Made by a program: the position numbers and the translations under genes. The notes beneath the pieces were generated by a model, which did no database searches, was not told the DNA's origin, and saw only the letters and a program-made list of their open reading frames with translations. From Clostridium_AB sp036639235 (GTDB taxonomy: Bacteria > Bacillota > Clostridia > Clostridiales > Caloramatoraceae), in assembly GCF_036639235.1 (NCBI RefSeq), contig NZ_JAVWJB010000001.1:75553-139552 (forward strand): DNA of 64,000 bases, given 5' to 3'. Each line of letters begins with the position of its first letter. Position 1 is the stretch's first letter. Of the stretch, positions 1 through 8,353 are shown piece by piece.

Positions 1-2
1 AA

Positions 3-65
3 GAAATTGGAGATTCTTATATTAAGGAATTAGATATAAGTGAAGTAGACAAATATATTATATAG
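3..65 (+). CDS. C-terminal tail of an upstream gene (possibly aroB)
   Basis: Only the last 20 codons are present, ending in TAG just before the aroA ribosome-binding site. The visible tail (EIGDSYIKELDISEV...) is too short to identify. Its position 12 bases before aroA in a shikimate operon suggests 3-dehydroquinate synthase or another aromatic-pathway enzyme, but that is inference from context only. Confidence 0.5.
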   Translation, partial: EIGDSYIKELDISEVDKYII

Positions 66-77
66 TAGGAGGAAAAT

Positions 78-1352
78 ATGGATACAGTAAAAATTACCCC
101 AAGGGTGCTTAGCGGAAGCGTAACAATACCGCCATCGAAGAGTCTTTCACATAGGGCGATTATATGTGCAGCACTCTCTGATGGTGAAAGTAGAGTTGAT
201 AACTTAATATTTTCAAAGGATATTATTGCAACATCTAAGGCTATGGAGAGTCTTAACGTTACTATGAAATTCAATGAGAATAATATAGAAATTAAGGGAA
301 ATGAATCTTTAAAGGTTGTAAATAATACTATTGACTGTATAGAGTCAGGTTCTACCCTAAGATTTATTATTCCAATTGCACTTCTTGCAGATGATAGTGT
401 TACTTTTGTCGGGGAAGGAAGACTTACTACAAGACCTCTTACAACCTACTATAATATATTTGATAAAGAAGGAATTAAGTATAATACAAGGGAAGGTCTT
501 CCTCTAACTGTTAATGGCTCTCTTAAGCCATCAACTTATTCTGTAGAGGGAAATATAAGTTCCCAGTTTATATCAGGACTTATGTTTGCACTTCCACTTT
601 TAGATGGAGATTCTACAATTGAAATAATAGGAGAGCTTGAGTCAAAGGGATATGTTGATTTAACAATAGATGTTATGAAGCAGTACGGTGTTAATATTAA
701 GAATAATAACTATGAAAGCTTTTATATTAAGGGAAATCAACAATATAAGGCTCAGAATTACAGGGTTGAAGGAGATTATTCACAGGTTGCATTTTTCATA
801 GTAGCTGGGCTACTTGGAGGAGAGATTACTTGTCTTGATATGAAAAGAGACTCACTTCAAGGAGATAGAGAGATTATTGATATAGTAAGAAGTATGGGAG
901 GAAATATTGAGGTGCTTGAGGATAGAATTATAGTACATCCATCAAAAACACATGGTGCAGTAATAGATGCATCACAGTGTCCAGATTTAGTACCTATACT
1001 TTCAACACTTGCAGCACTTAGTGAAGGTGAAACTAGAATAATCAATGCTGAAAGGGTTAGAATAAAGGAATCAGATAGACTAGAGGCTATGAGATGTGAA
1101 CTTAATAAATTAGGTGCAAATATCGTAGAAACACCAGATGGTCTTATTATAAATGGAGTAGAGTCTTTAAATGGAGGAGTTGTTAGTGGATGGAACGACC
1201 ATAGAATAGTTATGGCACTATCAATGGCTTCAATTAAAGCAAAGGGTGAAGTTATAATTGAAGGAAGTGAGGCTATTACTAAGTCATACCCTACTTTCTT
1301 TGAGGATTTTGTAAGCTTAGGAGGAGAAATAAGTGGGATCAGTATTAGGTAG
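78..1352 (+). CDS. aroA: 3-phosphoshikimate 1-carboxyvinyltransferase (EPSP synthase)
   Basis: This cytoplasmic enzyme joins phosphoenolpyruvate to shikimate-3-phosphate, the sixth step of the shikimate pathway. At 424 aa it has the family's usual length. The substrate-binding PSKSLSHR motif lies at about residues 19-26 (K21, S22, R26), and RIKESDR near residue 328 and a DHR motif near the C-terminus are both present. A strong AGGAGG sits 5 bases before the ATG. The next gene, aroC, starts 20 bases inside the 3' end, so the two are translationally coupled. Nothing looks damaged. Confidence 0.97.
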   Translation: MDTVKITPRVLSGSVTIPPSKSLSHRAIICAALSDGESRVDNLIFSKDIIATSKAMESLNVTMKFNENNIEIKGNESLKVVNNTIDCIESGSTLRFIIPIALLADDSVTFVGEGRLTTRPLTTYYNIFDKEGIKYNTREGLPLTVNGSLKPSTYSVEGNISSQFISGLMFALPLLDGDSTIEIIGELESKGYVDLTIDVMKQYGVNIKNNNYESFYIKGNQQYKAQNYRVEGDYSQVAFFIVAGLLGGEITCLDMKRDSLQGDREIIDIVRSMGGNIEVLEDRIIVHPSKTHGAVIDASQCPDLVPILSTLAALSEGETRIINAERVRIKESDRLEAMRCELNKLGANIVETPDGLIINGVESLNGGVVSGWNDHRIVMALSMASIKAKGEVIIEGSEAITKSYPTFFEDFVSLGGEISGISIR

Positions 1353-2421
1353 AAATGTTAAGATATCAGTATTTGGAGAGTCACATGGTGCAGCTATAGG
1401 AGTTGTTATAGATTCTCTTCCAGCAGGATTTGAAATAGACCTTAATAGGGTTAATGAGGATATGGCAAGAAGAGCCCCTGGAAAGAGTAAGCTTACGACA
1501 CAAAGACAGGAAAAGGATCTTTATGAGATAGTTAGTGGTTTTTTTGAAGGAAAAACCACAGGAACTCCTCTTTGTTCAATAATAAGAAACTCAGATACTA
1601 GAAGTAAGGATTATAGCTTACTTAAGGATGTTATAAGACCAGGTCACGCAGACTATACAGGTAAGATGAGATACAACAGGGCAAATGACTATAGAGGTGG
1701 AGGACATTTTTCAGGTAGACTTACAGCACCTATAGTATTTGCAGGAGCAGTTGCTAGGCAGATTCTTGAAACTAAGGGGATTTATATAGGAAGTCATATA
1801 GAGGCAATAGGCTCTAAAAGAGACGATAGATTTCATCCTCTTAATGTATCAAAGAGTGACTTTGATAAGTTAAGAGAGAGGGAATTACCTGTTTTAAATG
1901 AATCTGTTATAGAGGATATGAAGTCAGAGATTATGGAGGCTAGAAGTAGCACAGACTCTGTAGGGGGAGTTATTGAAACTGCTGTTACTGGAATTGAAGG
2001 TGGAATAGGAAGTCCTATTTTTGATTCAGTTGAAAGCATATTATCATGTGGATTATTCTCAATACCAGCTGTTAAGGGCTTAGAGTTTGGACAAGGCTTT
2101 GACTTTGCAAATATGAGAGGGTCACAGGCGAATGATGAATATTACATAGAAGATAATGTTATTAAAACATATACAAATAATAATGGTGGAATAATAGGTG
2201 GTATTACAAGTGGAGCTCCTATTATATTTAGGGTAGGCATTAAGCCAACACCTTCTATTTCAAGAATGCAAAAAAGTGTTAACCTAGAAACTATGGAAAA
2301 CACTGAACTTGAAATAGTTGGGCGTCATGACCCTTGTATAATTCCAAGGGCAGTAGTTGTTGTTGAGGCAGTAACAGCACTATGCATACTTGACTTACTA
2401 TCTATGGAAGGAGGGCTTTAA
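1333..2421 (+). CDS. aroC: Chorismate synthase
   Basis: Converts EPSP to chorismate using reduced FMN as a catalytic cofactor, the last common step to Phe, Tyr and Trp. The protein is 362 aa. Visible signatures are FGESHG near residue 14, RAPGKSKLTTQRQEKD, the RPGHADY segment, GGGHFSGRLTA, and the C-terminal RHDPCIIPRA. It starts with GTG at 1333, chosen because GGAGGAG lies at 1319-1325 and the N-terminus matches the family. Its TAA shares one base with the pheA ATG. It needs a flavin reductase for FMNH2; none is in this operon. Confidence 0.97.
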   Translation: MGSVLGRNVKISVFGESHGAAIGVVIDSLPAGFEIDLNRVNEDMARRAPGKSKLTTQRQEKDLYEIVSGFFEGKTTGTPLCSIIRNSDTRSKDYSLLKDVIRPGHADYTGKMRYNRANDYRGGGHFSGRLTAPIVFAGAVARQILETKGIYIGSHIEAIGSKRDDRFHPLNVSKSDFDKLRERELPVLNESVIEDMKSEIMEARSSTDSVGGVIETAVTGIEGGIGSPIFDSVESILSCGLFSIPAVKGLEFGQGFDFANMRGSQANDEYYIEDNVIKTYTNNNGGIIGGITSGAPIIFRVGIKPTPSISRMQKSVNLETMENTELEIVGRHDPCIIPRAVVVVEAVTALCILDLLSMEGGL

Positions 2422-3569
2422 TGTCTGACTTAAAACAATATAGAGATGAAATTGATAGAATAGATAATGCTATTTTAAAGCTATTCCAGGAAAGAATGGA
2501 TATGGTTTTAAATGTTGCTGAATATAAAAGAAAAAATAACCTTGAGGTTCTTAATAGGAAAAGAGAAGAAGAGGTTATAGAAAATCACCTTAATAATTTA
2601 AGTGATTCTAAGTATAAGGTAGAGGTAGAAAAATTCTTAAAGTCTGTTATGGAAATAAGTAGACAGTGTCAAAGAAACTACCTTCTTAATGGAGGGGCAT
2701 TTGAAGAGGAAAATACTTGCCCTGAAATAATTAATCTTACTAAGGATAGCGTTATAGGATTCCAAGGTGTTAATGGTTCATATAGTGAAGAGGCCCTACA
2801 TGCATTCTTTAAGGAAGATGTTAAAACACGTGCATTAAATACATTTGATGATGTATTTAAAAGTTTAACAGATGGGGAAATAGATTATGGAGTAATACCA
2901 ATAGAGAACTCATCAACAGGTGGGGTCCTTGAGGTTTATGATTTACTTAACAAACATGAGTTTAGCATTGTTGGTGAAATGTGTATAAGGATTAATCACT
3001 GTTTAATAGCAGAAGATGGTGCAGACTTTAATACTATTAAAGAGGTATATTCACATCAGCAGGCACTAGACCAATGTAGGGATTATATTAACTCAAAGGG
3101 ATATAGAAAGGTTCCATATCTTAATACAGCTAAGAGTGTTGAGTTTATTAGGGAAGCAAATGATAAATCACTTGCTGCAATAGCTAGTAAAAGAGCCGCT
3201 AATATATATGGACTTAACATACTTGAGGAGAACATTAACACTAATAAAACCAACACTACAAGGTTTATTATTATATCTAAGAAAATGGCTGTTAATGAAC
3301 AGTGTAATAAAATAAGTATAGTGTTCTCAATAGACCATAAAATAGGATGTTTATACAACGTTCTTAGATACTTCTCTGAAAATCAAGTTAATATGCTTAA
3401 AATAGAATCAAGACCTATGAAGGAAAGACCATGGGAATATATATTCTATATAGATTTTGAAGGTAATACAAGTGACCCTAAGGTAAAAATAGCCCTTGAA
3501 AATATTAAGGATAATACTAATTACTTTAGACTACTTGGTAACTACCCCAAAAGCCTAGAAAACTGTTAA
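2421..3569 (+). CDS. pheA: Bifunctional chorismate mutase / prephenate dehydratase (P-protein)
   Basis: Makes phenylpyruvate from chorismate in two steps, committing chorismate to phenylalanine. Three domains are visible in 382 aa: an AroQ-type helical chorismate mutase (about 1-85), a prephenate dehydratase domain (about 110-290, starting IGFQGVNGSYSEEA and with the catalytic TTRF motif near 280) and a C-terminal ACT domain (about 300-380) carrying the ESRP phenylalanine-binding motif. The usual GAL motif of the ACT domain reads GCL here. Feedback inhibition by Phe is expected from the ACT domain. The operon ends in a strong hairpin directly after the stop. Confidence 0.95.
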   Translation: MSDLKQYRDEIDRIDNAILKLFQERMDMVLNVAEYKRKNNLEVLNRKREEEVIENHLNNLSDSKYKVEVEKFLKSVMEISRQCQRNYLLNGGAFEEENTCPEIINLTKDSVIGFQGVNGSYSEEALHAFFKEDVKTRALNTFDDVFKSLTDGEIDYGVIPIENSSTGGVLEVYDLLNKHEFSIVGEMCIRINHCLIAEDGADFNTIKEVYSHQQALDQCRDYINSKGYRKVPYLNTAKSVEFIREANDKSLAAIASKRAANIYGLNILEENINTNKTNTTRFIIISKKMAVNEQCNKISIVFSIDHKIGCLYNVLRYFSENQVNMLKIESRPMKERPWEYIFYIDFEGNTSDPKVKIALENIKDNTNYFRLLGNYPKSLENC

Positions 3570-3570
3570 T

Positions 3571-3606
3571 AATAGCCCTAGATGATAGATTTCATCTAGG
3601 GCTATT
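3571..3606 (+). terminator. Hairpin terminator after pheA
   Basis: Perfect 15-bp stem AATAGCCCTAGATGA / TCATCTAGGGCTATT starting two bases after the pheA stop. The tail is T-rich but mixed (attattatct), so it may also serve as an mRNA 3' end. Confidence 0.8.
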
Positions 3607-3710
3607 ATTATCTATAGAAAATAAGGATAATGGATTATATATACAAATTATTCATATATGTGTATAATTATTAAAGGGAATTTAAGATTTAATAGTAAAG
3701 GCGGGATATT

Positions 3711-3986
3711 ATGCATATATATAGTGTAAGTGGAGTATGTGCTAGAAAAATAAGATTTAATTGTGAAGATAACAAGATAAAAGATATTAGCTTTGTAGGT
3801 GGATGTGATGGAAACCTAAGTGGAATATGTAAGCTTGTTGAGGGAATGGAAATAGATCAGGTTATAGAAAGATTAAAGGGAATTAGATGTAATAGTAAGT
3901 TTACATCATGTCCAGATCAGCTAGCTATGGCACTTGAAGATTATAAAACTAACCCAAATAGTGAAGTGTTTGAAATAGTAAAATAA
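3711..3986 (+). CDS. TSCPD domain protein (TIGR03905 type)
   Basis: A 91-aa cytoplasmic protein with five cysteines, including GVCARKIRF near the N-terminus, GGCDGNLSGICKLVEGM in the middle and TSCPDQLA near the C-terminus. This is the layout of the small stand-alone TSCPD family common in Clostridia. The same module occurs at the end of some B12-dependent ribonucleotide reductases, where it may bind metal. The function of the stand-alone form is not known. It has its own terminator and looks monocistronic. The start is supported by GGCGGG 6 bases upstream. Confidence 0.85.
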   Translation: MHIYSVSGVCARKIRFNCEDNKIKDISFVGGCDGNLSGICKLVEGMEIDQVIERLKGIRCNSKFTSCPDQLAMALEDYKTNPNSEVFEIVK

Positions 3987-4014
3987 AAAGGCTACATATT
4001 AGTAGCCTTTTTTA
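3987..4014 (+). terminator. Terminator shared by the TSCPD gene and the convergent DUF1836 gene
   Basis: Stem AAAAGGCTAC / GTAGCCTTTT followed by a T-run. The A-rich 5' side would give a U-run on the other strand too, which fits the convergent neighbour ending at 4015. Confidence 0.8.
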
Positions 4015-4594
4015 TTATTCTCTTGAGTAGTCAGTAATAAGGCGTTTAACAACGTTTGTTATAACGTTGGCCTGTGCAGTTAGTGACATTACAATTAGGA
4101 ATATAAGGACTCGTTCCTCATCACGGCCTTGAAGGTTGTTTTCCTTAAGTAAAGCATCTAATAGTTCATGGTTAAGCACTTCGTTTTTAGAAAAGTCCTT
4201 AAGAACCTCTGACTGGAATGATGTAAATGCCTTATATGCATTTTCCCACGTAATAATATCATCCTCAGGTGTATTTATATGATTAAATGCAAGTGAAAAC
4301 ACCTTTTTAATCTCCTCCTGTGTAAGTAGAGGTCTCATATAGCTTATAAGGATTAACTGTATAAGATGGGACTCTGAGTATCCACGTTTCTTACCGTTGG
4401 TAGGCTTAGATACAACCTCGCTTTTTACGTAGTTTTGGATTATATTAGTTGTATAATTTTCGTTTTCGATTTTATCATTTAAAAATGTGGTAACCTGTGA
4501 TAAAAATAAATCATAGTTTGGTATATCATCATATGAGATAATACTAGATTCAGTCATCTCATTTATTATCTTACTTAAAGAATCAGTTGTAAAT
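4015..4594 (-). CDS. DUF1836 domain protein (MerR-like DNA-binding), 5' end in gap
   Basis: About 192 C-terminal residues are readable; the start lies in the 100-N gap. The core reads LSKIINEMTESS, then IPNYDLFLSQVTTFLN, then NYTTNIIQNYVKSEVV and KKRGYSESHLIQLILI. This matches the DUF1836 family, whose winged helix resembles MerR (tyr-x-x-x-x-ile-x-x-tyr followed by a lysine-rich wing). A role as a transcription regulator is inferred from the fold. The long C-terminal helical tail (about 100 residues) is typical of the clostridial members. Its targets are not evident from the neighbours. Confidence 0.8.
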
Positions 4595-4694
4595 NNNNNN
4601 NNNNNNNNNNNNNNNNNNNNNNNNNNNNNNNNNNNNNNNNNNNNNNNNNNNNNNNNNNNNNNNNNNNNNNNNNNNNNNNNNNNNNNNNNNNNNN
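4595..4694. other. Assembly gap (100 N)
   Basis: Exactly 100 unknown bases. The start of the minus-strand DUF1836 gene and the start of the plus-strand YbjQ-like gene both fall in it. A full YbjQ protein needs roughly 55-60 more residues, so the true gap is longer than drawn. Confidence 0.98.
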
Positions 4695-4838
4695 GAAGGT
4701 GCACTTGATGAAATCAAAAGAAGAGCAGCTATGGTTGGTGCTAATGCAATAGTAGGTATTAAGATAGACTATGAAACACTTGGTCAATCAGGAATGCTTA
4801 TGGTTACAGCATCAGGTACAGCGGTATACATTGATTAA
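4695..4838 (+). CDS. YbjQ/UPF0145 family protein, C-terminal half only
   Basis: The 47 codons after the gap read RRAAMVGANAIVGIKIDY and end MVTASGTAVYID. This is the typical end of the YbjQ (DUF74) heavy-metal-binding-like family, small pentameric proteins of about 105 aa with no settled function. The 5' half is lost in the gap. It lies just upstream of floA, but a promoter-like TATAAT near 4900 suggests floA can be transcribed separately. Confidence 0.8.
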   Translation, partial: EGALDEIKRRAAMVGANAIVGIKIDYETLGQSGMLMVTASGTAVYID

Positions 4839-4934
4839 TATATGTATAATGTATTAATTTATTTTAAATCATAATAAAAAGTAAATTTTAAAGTACACTA
4901 TAATGTAATAAAATAAATTTTTGGAGGTATTATT

Positions 4935-5942
4935 ATGGACCCATCATTAATAGGTATGATAGCGATAGCTATAATTGGCTTAGTAGTTATTATTTCAATA
5001 CTAACACTCGTTCCAGTAGGGCTTTGGATTTCAGCTATAGCTGCAAATGTTAAGGTTAGTTTATTTACACTTATTGGTATGAAGCTTCGTCGTGTACCAC
5101 CAGCTAAAATAGTTAATCCTTTAATTAAGGCAGTTAAGGCTGGTGTAGAATCAAGTACAGATAAATTAGAAGCACACTACCTAGCAGGTGGTAATGTTGA
5201 TAGAGTTGTTGATGCACTTATAGCATCACAAAGAGCTGGAATAACACTTAATTTTGAAAGAGCAGCAGCAATAGACCTTGCAGGTCGTGATGTGCTTCAA
5301 GCTGTACAAATGAGTGTTAACCCAAAGGTTATAGAAACTCCTAATGTATCAGCAGTTGCAAATGACGGTATTGAACTTATTGTTAAGGCAAGGATTACTG
5401 TAAGAGCTAATATAGATAGACTTGTAGGTGGAGCTGGTGAACAGACTATTCTTGCAAGGGTTGGAGAAGGAATTGTAACTACTGTTGGTAGTTCAAAGAG
5501 TCATAAGGAAGTTCTTGAGAACCCTGATAGGGTATCAGAAACAGTTCTTAATAAGGCACTAGACTCTGGAACAGCATTTGAAATTCTTTCAATAGATGTT
5601 GCAGATGTAGATATAGGACGTAATATTGGTGCACAGCTTCAAACAGACCAGGCAGAGGCTGATAAGAGAATAGCCCAGGCTAGAGCTGAAGAAAGACGTG
5701 TAATGGGTATTGCAAGGGAACAGGAAATGAAGGCTAAGGTTCAAGAAATGAGGGCTAAGGTTGTAGAATCTGAGGCTGAGGTTCCACTGGCACTTGCAGA
5801 GGCTTTAAGAAATGGCAAAATGAGTGCTATGGATTATTTTAATCTGAAAAATCTTATGGCAGATACAACAATGAGAGAGTCAATAGCTAAGGAAACTAGC
5901 TCAGTTGATGAGGAAACAGAAAATAATAAACCAGAGAAGTAG
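4935..5942 (+). CDS. floA: Flotillin-like protein FloA
   Basis: Membrane scaffold of functional membrane microdomains, affecting fluidity and the assembly of signalling and secretion complexes in Bacillus. The 335-aa length matches FloA. There is an N-terminal membrane hairpin (about residues 5-35 hydrophobic), a PHB/SPFH domain (about 60-230) and an alanine/glutamate-rich coiled-coil region (about 230-290, with repeated EMKAKVQEMRAKVVESEAE). A TTGGAGG lies 9 bases before the ATG. The usual NfeD partner gene is not directly next to it; the gene 8 bases downstream is a different small membrane protein. Confidence 0.95.
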   Translation: MDPSLIGMIAIAIIGLVVIISILTLVPVGLWISAIAANVKVSLFTLIGMKLRRVPPAKIVNPLIKAVKAGVESSTDKLEAHYLAGGNVDRVVDALIASQRAGITLNFERAAAIDLAGRDVLQAVQMSVNPKVIETPNVSAVANDGIELIVKARITVRANIDRLVGGAGEQTILARVGEGIVTTVGSSKSHKEVLENPDRVSETVLNKALDSGTAFEILSIDVADVDIGRNIGAQLQTDQAEADKRIAQARAEERRVMGIAREQEMKAKVQEMRAKVVESEAEVPLALAEALRNGKMSAMDYFNLKNLMADTTMRESIAKETSSVDEETENNKPEK

Positions 5943-5950
5943 GTGAGGGT

Positions 5951-6379
5951 ATGGACTTTACATTACTAGTGGTGATTATAGGTGTAGTTGGTTATTTATA
6001 CGATATGTTCAGCAGTGCTGCTAAGGAAGGCGACAAAAAAGCAAGGCAGTATAAAGAGCAGCAACTATCAAGTTTAAAAGTAGACGAGTTTGATATTATG
6101 GATAGCCCCCCTATTCATATAGATACGGAAGTGAAAAAGAAAAAGAAGAAAAAATCGAAGATTAAAGAGGCTATAGATAAACCCTATAATAAGGAGAAGG
6201 TAGTCTATAATGAAAAGGTAGTAAAAACCCTTAACTACACAATAGGAAATGGTTATGCTGAGGATGATGCACCTCCTAAAAAGAGGGTGAAAAAGAATCC
6301 ATTTAACTACACTAAAAATCCTATAGCAAATGCAGTAATTGCATCGGAGATACTTTCAAAACCTAAATGTAAAATATAA
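5951..6379 (+). CDS. Small membrane-anchored lysine-rich protein co-transcribed with floA
   Basis: 142 aa, starting 8 bases after floA. Residues 3-20 form a single hydrophobic segment (TLLVVIIGVVGYLYDMF), followed by a charged linker with a K/S tract (KKKKKKKSK near residue 65). A conserved-looking C-terminus NPIANAVIASEILSKPK recalls the SEIL-GPP(K/R) ending found in several Firmicute anchored proteins. I do not recognise a named family. The tight spacing suggests that it works with FloA at the membrane; this is inference. Confidence 0.8.
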   Translation: MDFTLLVVIIGVVGYLYDMFSSAAKEGDKKARQYKEQQLSSLKVDEFDIMDSPPIHIDTEVKKKKKKKSKIKEAIDKPYNKEKVVYNEKVVKTLNYTIGNGYAEDDAPPKKRVKKNPFNYTKNPIANAVIASEILSKPKCKI

Positions 6380-6382
6380 TTA

Positions 6383-6410
6383 AAGCAGTATAGCATTAGC
6401 TATACTGCTT
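6383..6410. terminator. Bidirectional terminator
   Basis: Perfect stem AAGCAGTATAGC / GCTATACTGCTT with a 4-base loop, placed between the convergent floA-linked gene and the BusR-like gene, serving both. Confidence 0.75.
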
Positions 6411-6412
6411 TG

Positions 6413-7039
6413 TTAGTTAGGGAATTTAATAAATTCTTCAATAGTAGTTTCTTGATCCAGCTTACTTACAACAATAATAACATCATTTTTTTCAAACTTA
6501 ATATATGGTCCAGGTGAAATAATAGTTTGGTTATTACGAATTAAACCAATAACAGTACCACCAGTATGTTGCCAAAACATTGTCTCTGTAAGTGTCTTTC
6601 CAACTAAGTGTGAAGAAACAGGTATTTTAAACTCAAGTGGAGTTATAATTGGGCTTGATTGAAGTCTATTAGAGTAGTCTATTATCTTTGTTACAGTATT
6701 ATAAGCTTCATTTTCTAGAAATCTTATGTCTTCAAATATACTTATTAGATTTTTTTTATATTTAATAAGGTTTCCAACAGAACTATGCTTATCAATAAAC
6801 CTTATTGCATTTTCTTTGGAAATAATCTTGCTTCCAGATCCTTTAATGGTTTTTATTACACCTATATCTTCTAATACTTTAAGGCCCCTGCGAATAGTTT
6901 CAGGAGAAACATTGTATTTTCCAGCAAGTGAACTTCTACCACTTATAGTATCTCCTTCTTTCAAGGTGCCTGATTTAATAAGGTTTGCAATGTCTATAGC
7001 AATTCTTTGATATATAGGTGTTACTTCAAGTATACTCAT
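6413..7039 (-). CDS. GntR-type regulator with RCK_C (TrkA-C) domain, BusR-like
   Basis: 208 aa from the ATG at 7039, chosen because GGAGGGA lies 5 bases before it; a longer reading adds 11 residues without an RBS. An N-terminal GntR winged helix (about residues 5-75, with LAGKYNVSPETIRRGLKVLEDIGVI) is followed by a helical linker and a C-terminal RCK_C domain (about 125-205, VGKTLTETMFWQ...GPYIKFEKNDVIIVVS). This is the architecture of BusR, the c-di-AMP-responsive repressor of a glycine betaine importer in Lactococcus and Streptococcus. Here it is divergent from an OpuC-type importer, so repression of that operon by c-di-AMP-bound protein is likely. Confidence 0.88.
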   Translation of the reverse strand: MSILEVTPIYQRIAIDIANLIKSGTLKEGDTISGRSSLAGKYNVSPETIRRGLKVLEDIGVIKTIKGSGSKIISKENAIRFIDKHSSVGNLIKYKKNLISIFEDIRFLENEAYNTVTKIIDYSNRLQSSPIITPLEFKIPVSSHLVGKTLTETMFWQHTGGTVIGLIRNNQTIISPGPYIKFEKNDVIIVVSKLDQETTIEEFIKFPN

Positions 7040-7124
7040 AGTCCCTCCATGTATGGTTATATAGTTATACACTAATTATATACTAATAATTTAAAATATT
7101 CATCAGTATTTATATAGTTAGGAA

Positions 7125-7180
7125 AACATACAACCTTTGACTTTTTGACAAGTTGTATGTTAAGGTTATATACAACTTGT
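7125..7180. promoter_or_regulatory. opuC promoter overlapped by inverted repeats (candidate BusR operator)
   Basis: A sigma-A-like promoter has TTGACA at 7145-7150 and TATATA at 7167-7172 (16-bp spacing). A perfect 10-bp inverted repeat AACATACAAC (7125-7134) / GTTGTATGTT (7152-7161) straddles the -35. A second perfect repeat ACAAGTTGTA (7148-7157) / TACAACTTGT (7171-7180) straddles the -10. A further CAAGTTG half site occurs near 7191. This geometry fits a repressor operator; assignment to the divergent regulator is inference. Confidence 0.65.
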
Positions 7181-7219
7181 AATATTTCAGCAAGTTGGAG
7201 ATTTTAAAGGGGGAATTAT

Positions 7220-8353
7220 ATGATAGAAATAAGGGATTTATGTAAAAGTTTTAAATTTCAAAATGTGCTTAATAATATTAATTTGAAAATTAATAAAGGT
7301 GAAATATTTGTTCTAGTTGGAGCAAGTGGGTGTGGTAAGACAACTATACTTAAGATGATAAATAAGCTTGAGACTCCAACGAGTGGAGATATCCTTATTA
7401 ATGGTGAGAGTATATATATAAAAGATACAGTAAAACTAAGAAGAGGTATAGGATATGTAATACAGCAAACAGGACTCTTTCCTCATATGACGGTAAGAGA
7501 GAATATTGAGCTTGTATCAAAATTAGAAGGAAAAAGTCAAGATGATTTATATAATAAGACAATTGAGTTGTTAAATATGGTTGGATTAGATCCATACGAA
7601 TATATGGATAGATATCCATCAGAGTTAAGCGGAGGTCAGCAACAAAGGGTTGGAGTTGCTAGAGCCTTTGCACTAGATGCAGATGTAATATTAATGGACG
7701 AGCCTTTCAGCGCATTAGACCCAATAACAAGATCAGAACTTCAAGACCAGCTTTTCTTTATTCAGCAAGAATTGAAAAAAACAATAATATTTGTAACTCA
7801 TGATATGGATGAGGCAATAAAGCTTGCATCAAGAATGTGTATATTAAAAGAAGGAAAAATTCTTCAAATAGGAACTCCTTATGATATTCTTAGAAATCCA
7901 CAAAGTAGTTATGTAGAAGACTTTGTTGGTCAAAATAGATTTTGGGCTGAACCAGAACTTATTAAGGCACGGGATATTATGATTACAGGAGTTGTAAAGG
8001 GAAGTCTTAACTATACTGTATTACAGGCTATCGATATTATGAGAGGTAAAAAGGTTGATACATTAGTAATTACTGATAAAAATAGTACTTATATAGGAAT
8101 GGTAACACTTAAAGAGCTAAAAGGTATTTTTAATAAGGAACTTTTTATTAAGGATATTGTTATTAAAGATATTGAAGCAATAGATTCTAGTGAGATACTT
8201 ACAAATATAATAAACAAATTTAACTCTAATAAAATTGGATGTCTTCCAGTTATACAAGACAATAAGATTCAGGGACTAATAACTAAGTCAACTCTTTTAT
8301 CTGTATTAGCAAATCAATTAGATGAAGGAGGTAATTTAAATGAACTTAATTAA
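7220..8353 (+). CDS. opuCA: Compatible-solute ABC transporter ATPase with CBS pair
   Basis: Energises import of glycine betaine, carnitine or choline during osmotic stress. In 377 aa there is an ABC ATPase domain (Walker A GASGCGKTT near residue 37, signature LSGGQQQR near 139, Walker B VILMDEPF) followed by two CBS domains (about 255-370, with the DTLVITDKNSTYIGMVTL and GCLPVIQDNKIQGLI blocks). CBS domains of OpuA/OpuC sense ionic strength or bind c-di-AMP. The RBS AAGGGGG is 6-7 bases before the ATG. The permease gene starts 14 bases inside its end. Confidence 0.95.
   Translation: MIEIRDLCKSFKFQNVLNNINLKINKGEIFVLVGASGCGKTTILKMINKLETPTSGDILINGESIYIKDTVKLRRGIGYVIQQTGLFPHMTVRENIELVSKLEGKSQDDLYNKTIELLNMVGLDPYEYMDRYPSELSGGQQQRVGVARAFALDADVILMDEPFSALDPITRSELQDQLFFIQQELKKTIIFVTHDMDEAIKLASRMCILKEGKILQIGTPYDILRNPQSSYVEDFVGQNRFWAEPELIKARDIMITGVVKGSLNYTVLQAIDIMRGKKVDTLVITDKNSTYIGMVTLKELKGIFNKELFIKDIVIKDIEAIDSSEILTNIINKFNSNKIGCLPVIQDNKIQGLITKSTLLSVLANQLDEGGNLNELN

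Noticed and set aside
4575..4787. Minus-strand frame across the first gap
   Set aside because: Almost half is N and the rest is antisense to the YbjQ-like tail.
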